From Lachnospiraceae bacterium (GTDB lineage Bacteria > Bacillota > Clostridia > Lachnospirales > Lachnospiraceae), in NCBI GenBank assembly GCA_017394885.1, contig JAFPWO010000030.1, positions 1 to 43,576 on the forward strand: a stretch of DNA of 43,576 nt. Reading direction: 5' to 3'. Shown here piece after piece: positions 6,240 to 13,883 of the stretch. The notes beneath the pieces were generated by a model. It was not told the DNA's origin. It saw only the letters and a program-made list of their open reading frames with translations, and made no database searches. Each line of letters begins with the position of its first letter. Position 1 is the first letter of the stretch. Both the position numbers and the translations under genes were made by a program.

Positions 6240-8069
6240 CTACTCGGTCTTTTTCCGCAGCATATCGCGTTTTCTTAAGGTCGGATCGAGGATCCGCTTG
6301 CGGATGCGCAGCGTCTTGGGCGTGACCTCCAGAAGCTCGTCCGTGTCGATGAACTGCATGTACTGCTCCAGGCTCATCTGCTTGGGCGGCGTTAAGCGCA
6401 GCGCGTCGTCCGAGCCCGAGGCCCGCGTGTTGGTCAGCTGCTTCTTCTTGCAGACGTTGACCTCCACGTCCTGCGCCTTGCCGGTCTGGCCGACCACCAT
6501 GCCCGCGTACACGCGCTCGCCGGGGCCGATGAAGAGCGTGCCCCGCTCCTGCGCGTTGAAGAGGCCGTAGGTGACCGCCTCGCCGGTTTCGAAGGCGATC
6601 AGTGACCCCTGGTTGCGGTAGTGGATATCGCCCTTGTAGGTCGCGTAGCCGTCAAAGAGCTGGTTCATGATGCCGTTGCCCTTGGTATCGGTCAGGAACT
6701 CGTCGCGGTATCCGATGAGGCCGCGGGAGGGGATCATGAATTCGAGACGCGTTCTGCCTTCACCGAAGGGCCGCATATTCGAAAGCTCGCCCTTGCGGAG
6801 GCTCAGCTTTTCGATGACCACGCCCGAGTATTCGTCCGGGACGTCCACGTAGACGCGCTCCATCGGCTCGAGAAGTCGTCCGGTCTCGCTCCGCTTGTAG
6901 ATGACCTCCGCCTTGCTGACCGCGAATTCGTAGCCCTCGCGGCGCATCGTCTCGATCAGGATGGAAAGATGCAGCTCGCCGCGGCCGCTTACCTTGAAGC
7001 AGTCGGGGGAGAGTTCTTCCACGCGGAGGGAGACGTCCGTGTTCAGTTCGCGCATCAGCCGGTCGCGGATATGGCGCGAGGTTACATATTTGCCCTCCTG
7101 CCCCGCGAACGGCGAGTCGTTGACCATCATCTGCATCGTGATCGTCGGCTCGGAGATCTTCTGGAAGGGGATCGGCTCGGGATTTAGGGGATCGCAGAGC
7201 GTATCGCCGATATGGATCCCCGAGATGCCGGAGACCGCTACGATCGAGCCGACCTGCGCGCGCTCCACCGCCACCTTTTGCAGGCCGTCGAATTCGTAGA
7301 GCTTGCTGATTTTCACGCGCTGCTTCTTATCCGGTGCGTGGTGGTTCACGATCACGACCTCCTGATTTACGGCGATGGTCCCGTTATCCACTTTGCCGAC
7401 GCCGATGCGGCCGACGTATTCGTTATAATCGATCGTGCTGACCAGCAGCTGCAGCGGGGCTTCCGGATCGCCCTCCGGCGCCGGGATCGATTCGAGGATC
7501 GTCTCGAAAAGCGGCCGCATATTCTTCCGCTCATCGCCCAGGTCGCGCACGGCCCAGCCGGCCTTGGCCGAGGCAAAGATGAAGGGGCAGTCCAGCTGCC
7601 GTTCGCTCGCGTCCAGATCCAGCAGCAGGTCCAGCACTTCCTCCACGACCTCCTCGGGGCGGGCTTCCGGCCGGTCCACCTTATTGATGCAGACCACAAT
7701 GTCGAGGTCCAGCTCCATTGCCTTGGACAGCACGAAGCGGGTCTGCGGCATGGGGCCCTCGAAGGCGTCCACGACCAGGATCACGCCGTTCACCATCTTG
7801 AGGACGCGCTCCACCTCGCCGCCGAAATCCGCGTGGCCGGGGGTGTCGATGATATTGATCTTCACGCCGTTGAACGTGACCGCCGTGTTTTTGGACAGGA
7901 TCGTGATGCCGCGCTCCCGCTCCAGGTCGCCGGAGTCCATCACGCGCTCCGCCACCTCCTGATTTGCGCGGAACACGCCGCTCTGTTTTAAAAGCTCGTC
8001 CACCAGCGTCGTTTTGCCGTGGTCGACGTGCGCGATAATTGCCACATTTCTGATATCTTCTCTGACCAT
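6240..8069 (-). CDS. typA: Ribosome-associated GTPase TypA/BipA
   Basis: A 609-residue translational GTPase, the normal length for TypA. G1 is AHVDHGKT (13-20), the switch segment is [12 protein letters not shown]3 is [14 protein letters not shown] and G4 is NKVD. EF-G-like domains II, III and V and the TypA-specific C-terminal domain (with [11 protein letters not shown]) follow. TypA binds the ribosome and assists large-subunit assembly and stress adaptation. The start is ATG at 8069 with GGAGG 4 nt upstream; a longer frame to 8267 would run across the promoter and lacks family similarity. It is the first gene of an operon with the flavoprotein. Confidence 0.96.
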   Translation of the reverse strand: MVREDIRNVAIIAHVDHGKTTLVDELLKQSGVFRANQEVAERVMDSGDLERERGITILSKNTAVTFNGVKINIIDTPGHADFGGEVERVLKMVNGVILVVDAFEGPMPQTRFVLSKAMELDLDIVVCINKVDRPEARPEEVVEEVLDLLLDLDASERQLDCPFIFASAKAGWAVRDLGDERKNMRPLFETILESIPAPEGDPEAPLQLLVSTIDYNEYVGRIGVGKVDNGTIAVNQEVVIVNHHAPDKKQRVKISKLYEFDGLQKVAVERAQVGSIVAVSGISGIHIGDTLCDPLNPEPIPFQKISEPTITMQMMVNDSPFAGQEGKYVTSRHIRDRLMRELNTDVSLRVEELSPDCFKVSGRGELHLSILIETMRREGYEFAVSKAEVIYKRSETGRLLEPMERVYVDVPDEYSGVVIEKLSLRKGELSNMRPFGEGRTRLEFMIPSRGLIGYRDEFLTDTKGNGIMNQLFDGYATYKGDIHYRNQGSLIAFETGEAVTYGLFNAQERGTLFIGPGERVYAGMVVGQTGKAQDVEVNVCKKKQLTNTRASGSDDALRLTPPKQMSLEQYMQFIDTDELLEVTPKTLRIRKRILDPTLRKRDMLRKKTE

Positions 8070-8122
8070 AAAACCTCCGAAAGACAAATCAAAACATAAG
8101 GGGCGGGAAAACGCCCTTGCTA

Positions 8123-8150
8123 ATTGTAATGAATTGTGAAGAAAAATCAA
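8123..8150 (-). promoter_or_regulatory. typA promoter
   Basis: Minus-strand -35 TTGATT (8145-8150) and -10 TACAAT (8123-8128) with 16-bp spacing, about 55 bp ahead of the typA start. The leader contains a small hairpin (GGGCG/CGCCC near 8100-8116) of unknown effect. Confidence 0.6.
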
Positions 8151-8301
8151 GGGAAATAACAGTTTTGCATAAGCTTGACAGCCGATCTCTTTCATGATAT
8201 ATATCGGTCGGGGAAAAGACAGGGAGAAACGATCTGTTTCTTCCTCTTTTTTTGCGCAGAAAATCATCTATGATTCGCAGACTGAAATCAAATTTAAGCA
8301 C

Positions 8302-8329
8302 TTGACAATACGCATATAATGCGTATTAT
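8302..8329 (+). promoter_or_regulatory. hicAB promoter
   Basis: Perfect -35 TTGACA (8302-8307) and -10 TATTAT (8324-8329, 5 of 6) with 16-bp spacing, just ahead of hicA. The operator palindrome fills the spacer. Confidence 0.8.
8307..8327. promoter_or_regulatory. Palindromic operator in the hicAB promoter
   Basis: Perfect inverted repeat AATACGCAT-ATA-ATGCGTATT (9-bp arms). It lies between the -35 and -10 boxes and overlaps both. HicB antitoxins with a ribbon-helix-helix tail commonly repress their own promoter; this palindrome is the obvious binding site (inference). Confidence 0.75.
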
Positions 8330-8347
8330 ACTCAAAAAGGAGTCTCC

Positions 8348-8518
8348 ATGAAACGCAGAGAACTGATAATAAAACTCGAAAAAGCGGGATTTGTATTCTG
8401 CAGAAGCGGCGGAAAACACGATATTTACAAACGGGGTTCGGAAGAAATTCAGATTCCGCGCCACAGGGAAATCAATGAACGACTCGCCAAAAGAATAATA
8501 AAAGAATGGAATTTATGA
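8348..8518 (+). CDS. hicA: HicA-type mRNA interferase toxin
   Basis: A 56-residue protein starting MKRRELIIKLEKAGF and containing SGGKHDIYKRG, with the HicA catalytic histidine in GGKHDIY, and the terminal IPRHREINERLAKRIIKE pattern. HicA folds like a double-stranded RNA-binding domain and cleaves mRNA. AAGGAG lies 6 nt before the ATG at 8348. hicB follows after 13 bp. The region is visibly more AT-rich than the genes on either side, consistent with acquisition by transfer. Confidence 0.88.
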   Translation: MKRRELIIKLEKAGFVFCRSGGKHDIYKRGSEEIQIPRHREINERLAKRIIKEWNL

Positions 8519-8531
8519 GGAGGAAAAAGAA

Positions 8532-8951
8532 ATGGAGTATGCCTATCCGGTTTTTATAATAAACGACGCAAAAGACTATCTTGTCTATATTCCTGATTTA
8601 AAAATCTATACAGAAGGAAAAAGCTATGTGGAAGCAATAAAAATGGCCCGCGATGCGATCGGTCTGGCCATTATCACAAAACAGGACTTTCACGAGATCA
8701 TTCCCGAGCCTTCTGATTATCAGACTGCTCTTCGTCAGGCAATAGAAAACGCTGATGAAGATCTGGATTTCAGTCAGGGCCTGTTTTCGCTCGTGGATGT
8801 CGATGCAGACGAATATCGGAAAAAGCATGACAACAGAATGGTCCGAAAGAACTGCACCATTCCTTTCTATTTGAATGAAAAAGCTGAAAAAGCCGGGATT
8901 AACTTTTCCCGCGTACTGGCCGATGCACTGGCGGCGAAACTGCTGCAATAG
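8532..8951 (+). CDS. hicB: HicB-type antitoxin with C-terminal ribbon-helix-helix
   Basis: A 139-residue partner of hicA. Residues 1-60 form the partially degraded RNase H-like HicB fold (YPVFIINDAKDYLVYIPDL, then EAIKMARDAIGL). An acidic middle (about 62-95) leads to a ribbon-helix-helix tail (about 104-139, CTIPFYLNEKAEKAGINFSRVLADAL). The first domain should bind and block HicA and the tail should bind the operator at 8307-8327. GAGGAGG lies upstream of the ATG. The pair is inserted between typA and ilvD, transcribed against both. Confidence 0.9.
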   Translation: MEYAYPVFIINDAKDYLVYIPDLKIYTEGKSYVEAIKMARDAIGLAIITKQDFHEIIPEPSDYQTALRQAIENADEDLDFSQGLFSLVDVDADEYRKKHDNRMVRKNCTIPFYLNEKAEKAGINFSRVLADALAAKLLQ

Positions 8952-8997
8952 AGAAGTCATATATGCTGCAACAATGAGACAAGGCTGATACAAATGC

Positions 8998-9036
8998 AAA
9001 AAAGCCCCCTGACGTAAAACAGAAACATCAGGGGGC
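8998..9036 (-). terminator. ilvD terminator
   Basis: Minus-strand hairpin with arms GCCCCCTGA and TCAGGGGGC (9 bp, 9028-9036 with 9004-9012) followed by TTTTTT (9003-8998). The stem may also slow hicAB transcripts in the other direction, although no T tract follows on that side. Confidence 0.85.
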
Positions 9037-9049
9037 CGGACCGTTCTGT

Positions 9050-10810
9050 TTAGCTGCAGGGAAAATCCTGCGGCGAACGCAGAACGGCGCCTTTATCGGC
9101 GGAAGTCACCAGCATGGAATACCGATCCAGTGCCGGGGTCCGTGGTTTATGAATAGCCTTTATTTCCCTCAGGCGCTCCCTGATCTCATCGTCCGGCACA
9201 CATAAAGTGATCGTGCGGTTCGGGATATCGATTATGATCTTATCTCCTTCCCGTACTGCGGCGATCGGTCCGCCGGCCGCCGCTTCCGGGGAAACGTGCC
9301 CGATACACGGTCCGCGGGTAGAACCGGAAAAGCGTCCGTCGGTGATCAGCGCACAGCTCTCATCCATACCGCGGCCTACGATCAGTGAAGTGGTCATATG
9401 CATCTCACGCATACCCGGGCCGCCCTTCGGTCCCTCATAGGTGATCACCAGGATATCACCGTATCGGATCTCGTCATTTGACACGGCTGCACTGGCCTCC
9501 TCCATGGAGTGGAAGACTCTGGCCCGGCCCTCAAAGTAATACATGGAGGGCTTCACGCCGCTCTTTTTCACGACTGCGCCGTCCGGGCAGAGGTTTCCGT
9601 GCAGGACGGCCAGTCCGCCGTCCGGGCTTTTGGGCGAGGAAAGCGGGAAGATAACGTCATTTTCGACGAGAGGAACGTCTTTCAGATTCTCGCGGACCGT
9701 TTTTCCGGTGACCGTCATCTGAGCGGTGTCAAGAAGAGGTTCCACCGCCTTCAGTACTGCCGGGATCCCGCCGCAGTCTTCCAGATCGATCAGAGGATGC
9801 TTCCCGGAAGGTTTGATATTGCACAGATAAGGGACTTTTCTGCTTAGTTCGTCAAAATCGCCGAGAGAAATATCGATGCCGGCTTCATGGGCGATCGCCG
9901 GGATATGCAGCGTGCTGTTTGTGGAAGCCCCCATCGCCATGCTGACCGCGATCCCGTTGCGCAGACACTCTCTGGTCATGATGCGGCGGGGCGTGAGGTT
10001 TTCATTTACCATTTCCACGATCCGTTTCCCGGATTGTTTGGCCAGCCTGCGTTTCTTCGCGGATACCGCATGGGCCAGACCTGCGCCGGGCAGTGCCATG
10101 CCCAGTATCTCTGCCATACAGCTCATCGTGTTCGCCGTACCGAGCATGGAACAGGTCCCATATCCGGGAAGCGCGCACTGTTCGATCTGCATGAGTTCGT
10201 CAGCACTCAGTTTCCCCTTCTGCGTACGCCCGATGAGTTCCCGCATATCCGTCAGGGTGATCACATCCAGCCCATTGTATTTGCCGGGCAGCATCGGACC
10301 GCCGGTCACAAAAATGGCCGGAATATTCAGACGCATGGCCGCCATGAGCATCCCCGGGACGATCTTGTCGCATCCGGGCATCATCACCATCCCGTCAAAC
10401 TGATGCGCCTCGACCATATATTCTATGGAATCGCAGATGATCTCCCGGCTCGGAAGAGGATAGCTCATGCCCTTGTGGCCCTGGCAGATTCCGTCACAGA
10501 TCGCAATGGTATTAAATTCCCGCGGGATCCCGCCGGCTTCACAGATGCCCTGCTTGACAAAATCCGCCAGTTCACGCAGATGGATGTGACCCGGGACCAT
10601 CTCCGTAAACGAATTCACCACGGCGATCATCGGTTTTTTCAGGTCATCGGGCTCCAGACCCATACTGTACAGCAATGCTCTGTGAGCCGACCGTTCTATC
10701 CCGTTGACCAGCTGACCGCTTCTGTAATCCTTATAATGCATCATTTCATCAAAGTTCATATCTGATACCACGCTTCCTGAAAGATCGTTTTCTAAATAGT
10801 TTTGATCCAT
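9050..10810 (-). CDS. ilvD: Dihydroxy-acid dehydratase (IlvD/Edd family)
   Basis: A 586-residue IlvD/Edd enzyme. Family signatures are ICDGICQGHKGMSYPLPSRE and MMPGCDKIVPGM, with Fe-S cluster cysteines in the CDG and GCDK segments, then GYGTCSMLGTANTM. The C-terminal part contains the GRFSGSTRGPCIGHVSPEA segment. DHAD removes water from 2,3-dihydroxy acids in valine/isoleucine synthesis. It stands alone with no ilvB, ilvC or leu genes nearby, so a sugar-acid dehydratase is a secondary possibility. The ATG at 10810 overlaps the end of the acetyltransferase gene by 19 bp and has no good ribosome site; ATG at 10759 is the alternative, also weak. Translational coupling is likely. Confidence 0.88.
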   Translation of the reverse strand: MDQNYLENDLSGSVVSDMNFDEMMHYKDYRSGQLVNGIERSAHRALLYSMGLEPDDLKKPMIAVVNSFTEMVPGHIHLRELADFVKQGICEAGGIPREFNTIAICDGICQGHKGMSYPLPSREIICDSIEYMVEAHQFDGMVMMPGCDKIVPGMLMAAMRLNIPAIFVTGGPMLPGKYNGLDVITLTDMRELIGRTQKGKLSADELMQIEQCALPGYGTCSMLGTANTMSCMAEILGMALPGAGLAHAVSAKKRRLAKQSGKRIVEMVNENLTPRRIMTRECLRNGIAVSMAMGASTNSTLHIPAIAHEAGIDISLGDFDELSRKVPYLCNIKPSGKHPLIDLEDCGGIPAVLKAVEPLLDTAQMTVTGKTVRENLKDVPLVENDVIFPLSSPKSPDGGLAVLHGNLCPDGAVVKKSGVKPSMYYFEGRARVFHSMEEASAAVSNDEIRYGDILVITYEGPKGGPGMREMHMTTSLIVGRGMDESCALITDGRFSGSTRGPCIGHVSPEAAAGGPIAAVREGDKIIIDIPNRTITLCVPDDEIRERLREIKAIHKPRTPALDRYSMLVTSADKGAVLRSPQDFPCS

Positions 10811-11328
10811 TTATTGACAGAGATGAGCCCGGCATACCCCCAATCTTCTTTTTCACCGGACGATACCAGTTCAAATCCGCACTTCTGCACAACTCTCGTG
10901 ACGGCCCGGTTCTCCACCATGGTACTTGCGGTGATCGTTTCAATATCCGCCTCTTCGTGCAGATAGCGGACCATCATCCGGACCGCTTCCGCCGCGATGC
11001 CCTGCCCCCAGCACTGCCTGCGAAGGCGGCATCCGATGGAGATCCTGCGGATATGATCCTTATATCCGTACATCTCCGCCAGGCCGCAGAATATCCCGTC
11101 CCGGTAAATCCCGAGAATGACGGACTCCTGAAAACATTCATCGTACAGCCGCCGGATCACCTCATGAGCATCCTCGTATCTGCGTTCAAACAGGAAGGTC
11201 GGAAGGAAGCGGTAGACCTGCGGATCGTGCGCCATCTCGGACAACGCCTGTGCGTCATCCTCTGTAACCCGCTTCAAAACAAGTTTCTCTCCCTGAATAT
11301 ACGGGATCTCCGAAAAGAGTTCTTTCAT
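10792..11328 (-). CDS. GNAT-family N-acetyltransferase (RimJ/RimL-like)
   Basis: A 178-residue acetyltransferase. It opens with a RimL-like segment (EKLVLKRVTEDDAQALSEMAHDPQVYRFLP). The acetyl-CoA region carries the R/Q-x-x-G-x-G/A pattern as RRQCWGQGIAAEAV, and the closing motif is NRAVTRVVQKCGFELV. The substrate is not predictable; family members modify protein N termini or small molecules. ATG at 11328 is preferred over an upstream frame start because a GGAAGGGGA ribosome site precedes it and the promoter lies between. It is translationally coupled to ilvD, an odd pairing. Confidence 0.85.
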   Translation of the reverse strand: MKELFSEIPYIQGEKLVLKRVTEDDAQALSEMAHDPQVYRFLPTFLFERRYEDAHEVIRRLYDECFQESVILGIYRDGIFCGLAEMYGYKDHIRRISIGCRLRRQCWGQGIAAEAVRMMVRYLHEEADIETITASTMVENRAVTRVVQKCGFELVSSGEKEDWGYAGLISVNKWIKTI

Positions 11329-11350
11329 AAGTCCCCTTCCTCTTCTGCCG

Positions 11351-11365
11351 TTCGAACACTTCGAA
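11351..11365. promoter_or_regulatory. Paired TTCGAA boxes at the transcription start
   Basis: TTCGAA-CAC-TTCGAA lies immediately after the -10 box at 11369-11374, at the expected start point of the acetyltransferase-ilvD operon. Two identical palindromic hexamers here look like an operator; the regulator is unknown. Confidence 0.35.
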
Positions 11366-11368
11366 TAA

Positions 11369-11397
11369 ACTATAGCAAGATCGGCCGGGCGTGTCAA
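11369..11397 (-). promoter_or_regulatory. Promoter of the acetyltransferase-ilvD operon
   Basis: Minus-strand perfect -35 TTGACA (11392-11397), 17-bp spacer and -10 TATAGT (11369-11374). It is well placed for the start codon at 11328. Confidence 0.8.
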
Positions 11398-11473
11398 CGC
11401 ACCGGCCAGAACACACTGCCAAAGACTTTTCTGCAATCTGTGCGCTCCCGCAGTGCAAGCTGTGCAGACCCTA

Positions 11474-11502
11474 TTGCATTTTTCGCGGGACTTTTATAGA
11501 GT
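11474..11502 (+). promoter_or_regulatory. Possible promoter of the LytTR gene
   Basis: TTGCAT at 11474-11479 with TAGAGT at 11497-11502 (17 bp) or TATAGA at 11495-11500 (15 bp). Both are imperfect, so the assignment is tentative. Confidence 0.35.
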
Positions 11503-11536
11503 AGCATCAGACCAAAGAAAAGGAAGGAGAAAGGCC

Positions 11537-11986
11537 TTGAGGATCCGACTTCAGATCAGCAAAGCGCAGATCGAATCCGTGCGGCGGGAGCTGGAAGCGG
11601 CCGGCATCGCGATAGACGATAAGGCGCCTTACGTCCTGAGCGAGGCCGAAGCGGCCGGAAACTTTCTCACCGTGCGCGATCCGGAAGGCGCACGCGTGCG
11701 CATCGCCGCCGACGGAATCATCTTCATTGAGAGCTACGGTCACAACGTGGACGTGCACACCACGGACGGGACCTACGCCAGCCCGGATCCGCTTTATCAG
11801 CTGGCCGCGCAGTTGGACCCGGCGCAGTTTCTGCGCATCAGCAATTCGGTCATCATTGCGCGGCGGCATGTAAAAAAGATCCGCCCTTCCCTGTCCATGA
11901 AATTCGTCCTGACCCTGTCCGACGGGACACTCGTGGACGTGACACGCAGTTACTACGGAGCCTTCCGTGAATTCTTCCATATTTGA
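11537..11986 (+). CDS. LytTR-domain DNA-binding regulator (no receiver domain)
   Basis: A 149-residue protein. A short N-terminal region (about 1-45) is followed by a LytTR domain (about 50-149) with the family pattern IIFIESYGHNVDVHT, FLRISNSVIIARRHVKKI and GTLVDVTRSYYGAF. LytTR proteins of this size bind direct repeats upstream of their own operon and act without a phosphorylated receiver. Start is TTG at 11537 with AAGGAG 7 nt upstream; a longer frame to 11453 has no ribosome site. The next gene starts 26 bp later with its own strong site, so the two form a pair. The usual DUF3021 partner is not what follows. Confidence 0.87.
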   Translation: MRIRLQISKAQIESVRRELEAAGIAIDDKAPYVLSEAEAAGNFLTVRDPEGARVRIAADGIIFIESYGHNVDVHTTDGTYASPDPLYQLAAQLDPAQFLRISNSVIIARRHVKKIRPSLSMKFVLTLSDGTLVDVTRSYYGAFREFFHI

Positions 11987-12011
11987 CGGCCCCCGGCCGA
12001 AGGAGGTTTTT

Positions 12012-13040
12012 ATGCGAACAAGCATTATTGTTTTATTAGTTACGATTCTGGCAGCCGCGCTGCTCGGAATTCTGGCCTATATCCGTTACCGCAGGCGGCT
12101 GAATGAAGCGCTGTCCGATTCCAGCGATCCGTCCATCCGGCAGCACAGCAGTGCTTCTCCCGCGGAATTTGTCCCCTGGCTGCTCATTGCCCTGCTGGTC
12201 ATCTGGAATGCCGTCACGCTGGGGAAGGTCTCCTCGATGAGCGCACGGCTGGACAACATGAGCAATAATCTGCAGAGTCAGATGATGCTGATGAATTCCC
12301 GGATCTCTGATCTGGAAGAAATGCTGAAAAAAGAAAATGCGATCTTGCGTTCCTATGACTGGAGCTTTGGTGAGTTTGATGCGGAAAGCCACTGTGTCTT
12401 CATTGATTTTACACTCTACCCGCAGAGCTACACGGAAACGACACGGTTAAGCCTTACCTGCGGCAGCGAAACCGTCTCCTTTTCACAGAGCAGTCCCGGC
12501 ATTTTTAAGGGTTCCGCCAAAGTCGATATTTTCAAAATGATAGAGGACTTTCCGGCGCTGACCATGACAGACGGCGGCACCAGCCGGGTACAGATCCTGG
12601 ATGATATGCCGATCGGGTATCTGTTTGATTTTTACCTTCCCATTTATATGGCAGATGCTTCTACCCTGAAAACGGCCAGAAAAGGCGATACGCTGAAAAT
12701 GAGCGGAGAGCTCCATCTCTCGCAGGCAGGAAAAGATACCGATGTCCGGATCACGAAGGCAGAGCTTCTGAAAGAAGTGAACGGCGTCGTAAAGGAAAGC
12801 GTCCCGGTAACGCTTCGCAGCAATGAGATGACCACCCTGAACCTTGATGAGAGCTTCGCGGATTTCGGCAGGGACAGCACCCTGCGCCTGCTTCTGCGGG
12901 CCGAAACGGACACGGGTTATACCGTTCAGACGCTGCTGGTAACCGTCGAGCCGGAAAATAACGATAACCCTACCCTGTACCACGGCGATGTCGAAATTTT
13001 TAACGCGGCCGGAGAAAGCCTCCTGCACCGGAAAGAGTAA
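12012..13040 (+). CDS. Membrane protein paired with the LytTR regulator; unknown function
   Basis: A 342-residue protein I do not recognise. Two hydrophobic segments lie near the N terminus (about 3-23 and 53-73) around a short polar loop. A likely short coiled coil (about 80-112, SSMSARLDNMSNNLQSQMM...) comes next. The remainder (about 115-342) looks like two or more beta-sandwich modules (FVIDFTLYPQSYTETTRLSLT-like strands), probably on the outer face. AAGGAGG lies 5 nt before the ATG. It may be the sensed or regulated partner of the LytTR protein. A large inverted repeat ends the unit. Confidence 0.75.
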   Translation: MRTSIIVLLVTILAAALLGILAYIRYRRRLNEALSDSSDPSIRQHSSASPAEFVPWLLIALLVIWNAVTLGKVSSMSARLDNMSNNLQSQMMLMNSRISDLEEMLKKENAILRSYDWSFGEFDAESHCVFIDFTLYPQSYTETTRLSLTCGSETVSFSQSSPGIFKGSAKVDIFKMIEDFPALTMTDGGTSRVQILDDMPIGYLFDFYLPIYMADASTLKTARKGDTLKMSGELHLSQAGKDTDVRITKAELLKEVNGVVKESVPVTLRSNEMTTLNLDESFADFGRDSTLRLLLRAETDTGYTVQTLLVTVEPENNDNPTLYHGDVEIFNAAGESLLHRKE

Positions 13041-13050
13041 GAATGGTTTT

Positions 13051-13101
13051 ATCATTAAAACAGGGCGGTGATGCTCAGCATCGCCGCCCTGCTTTAATGA
13101 T
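13051..13101. terminator. Bidirectional terminator (51-bp inverted repeat)
   Basis: Arms 13051-13074 and 13078-13101 pair over 24 positions with two mismatches around a 3-nt TCA loop. The core is CAGGGCGGTGATGC/GCATCGCCGCCCTG, flanked by A-rich and T-rich ends, so it can stop transcripts from both convergent genes. Confidence 0.85.
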
Positions 13102-13113
13102 ATCGTACCGCCA

Positions 13114-13803
13114 CTATTTCGACGGTTCGTATTTATCCCGCTGCACATACGCGCCTTTATCCGCGCCGGTCTGGGTCGTTTTCCAGAACTCATCCTTCAG
13201 GATCTCAAAACTGACCGCGCTGCTCGGATACGGATAAAGCCGGCAGAAAAGACCCGCTTTCTGGAATGCCAGCAGCAGCTTGTCGGCCTGTTCTTCCGTC
13301 AGCGTTATCTTTCCGTCCGATACCAGTTTGGCGCTCACAAGAAGGCTGCTTTCCGTCTTATCCAGGAACTCATCCAGAGAACTGACTTTATGCAGGGACA
13401 GGCCGGCCGTCCCTGCGCCGGAGAGAATGCTGACCTGGAATTTCGGCGCATCGGCTCCGAGCGTTTCCGCCACCAGCGCATTCACTCTTTTCTCCGCTTC
13501 CTCTTTCAGATAGAGACGGTAATAATCGTCCTCGCCGGAAGATCCGTCCCGGGTCACATACACGCTGAAGCTGCTTCCGTAGGTTTTGGACGCGGCCGAG
13601 AAGATCGCGTAGGTCGATTTATCCTCCGCAGCCGGCTTATCTTTCGACAGGGTGAGCTGATCCGCATCCCCAACTTTTTTCTGGAGGGCGGCCAGATGTT
13701 CTTCCGCTTTTTCTCTCCACTGCTTCTCCTGGGACGCGCCGCAGCCGGCAGTGAAGGCAGCGAGAAGAAGGATGAGGGCGATGATTGTTTTTCTGTAATG
13801 CAT
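13114..13803 (-). CDS. Secreted lipoprotein of unknown function
   Basis: A 229-residue lipoprotein. The signal peptide ends in a lipobox with Cys21 (AFTAGC), so the mature protein should be tethered to the outer face of the membrane. The mature part starts with a charged helical stretch (about 25-50) and has mixed alpha/beta content; no family is recognised. AAGGA lies 8 nt before the ATG. It follows the aldo/keto reductase by 80 bp. That gap holds a minus-strand TATAAT (13850-13855) overlapping a 7-bp hairpin (13855-13876), so it may have its own promoter. Confidence 0.78.
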   Translation of the reverse strand: MHYRKTIIALILLLAAFTAGCGASQEKQWREKAEEHLAALQKKVGDADQLTLSKDKPAAEDKSTYAIFSAASKTYGSSFSVYVTRDGSSGEDDYYRLYLKEEAEKRVNALVAETLGADAPKFQVSILSGAGTAGLSLHKVSSLDEFLDKTESSLLVSAKLVSDGKITLTEEQADKLLLAFQKAGLFCRLYPYPSSAVSFEILKDEFWKTTQTGADKGAYVQRDKYEPSK

Positions 13804-13854
13804 ACGGATGGTCCTTTCTTTCCATGAGAGTCATGATGCAGTGCCGGAGATTAT

Positions 13855-13876
13855 ACCTCCCTTTCATAGGGGAGGT
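13855..13876. promoter_or_regulatory. Inverted repeat abutting a -10-like box
   Basis: Perfect 7-bp arms (13855-13861 and 13870-13876, ACCTCCC/GGGAGGT) with an 8-nt loop. They abut a minus-strand TATAAT at 13850-13855. It could be a weak terminator for the reductase gene or an operator for the lipoprotein gene. Confidence 0.3.
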
Positions 13877-13883
13877 GGCGGCG

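Noticed and set aside
8070..8267. N-terminal extension of TypA
   Set aside because: It spans the likely promoter at 8123-8150, has no family similarity and the ATG at 8069 has a good ribosome site.
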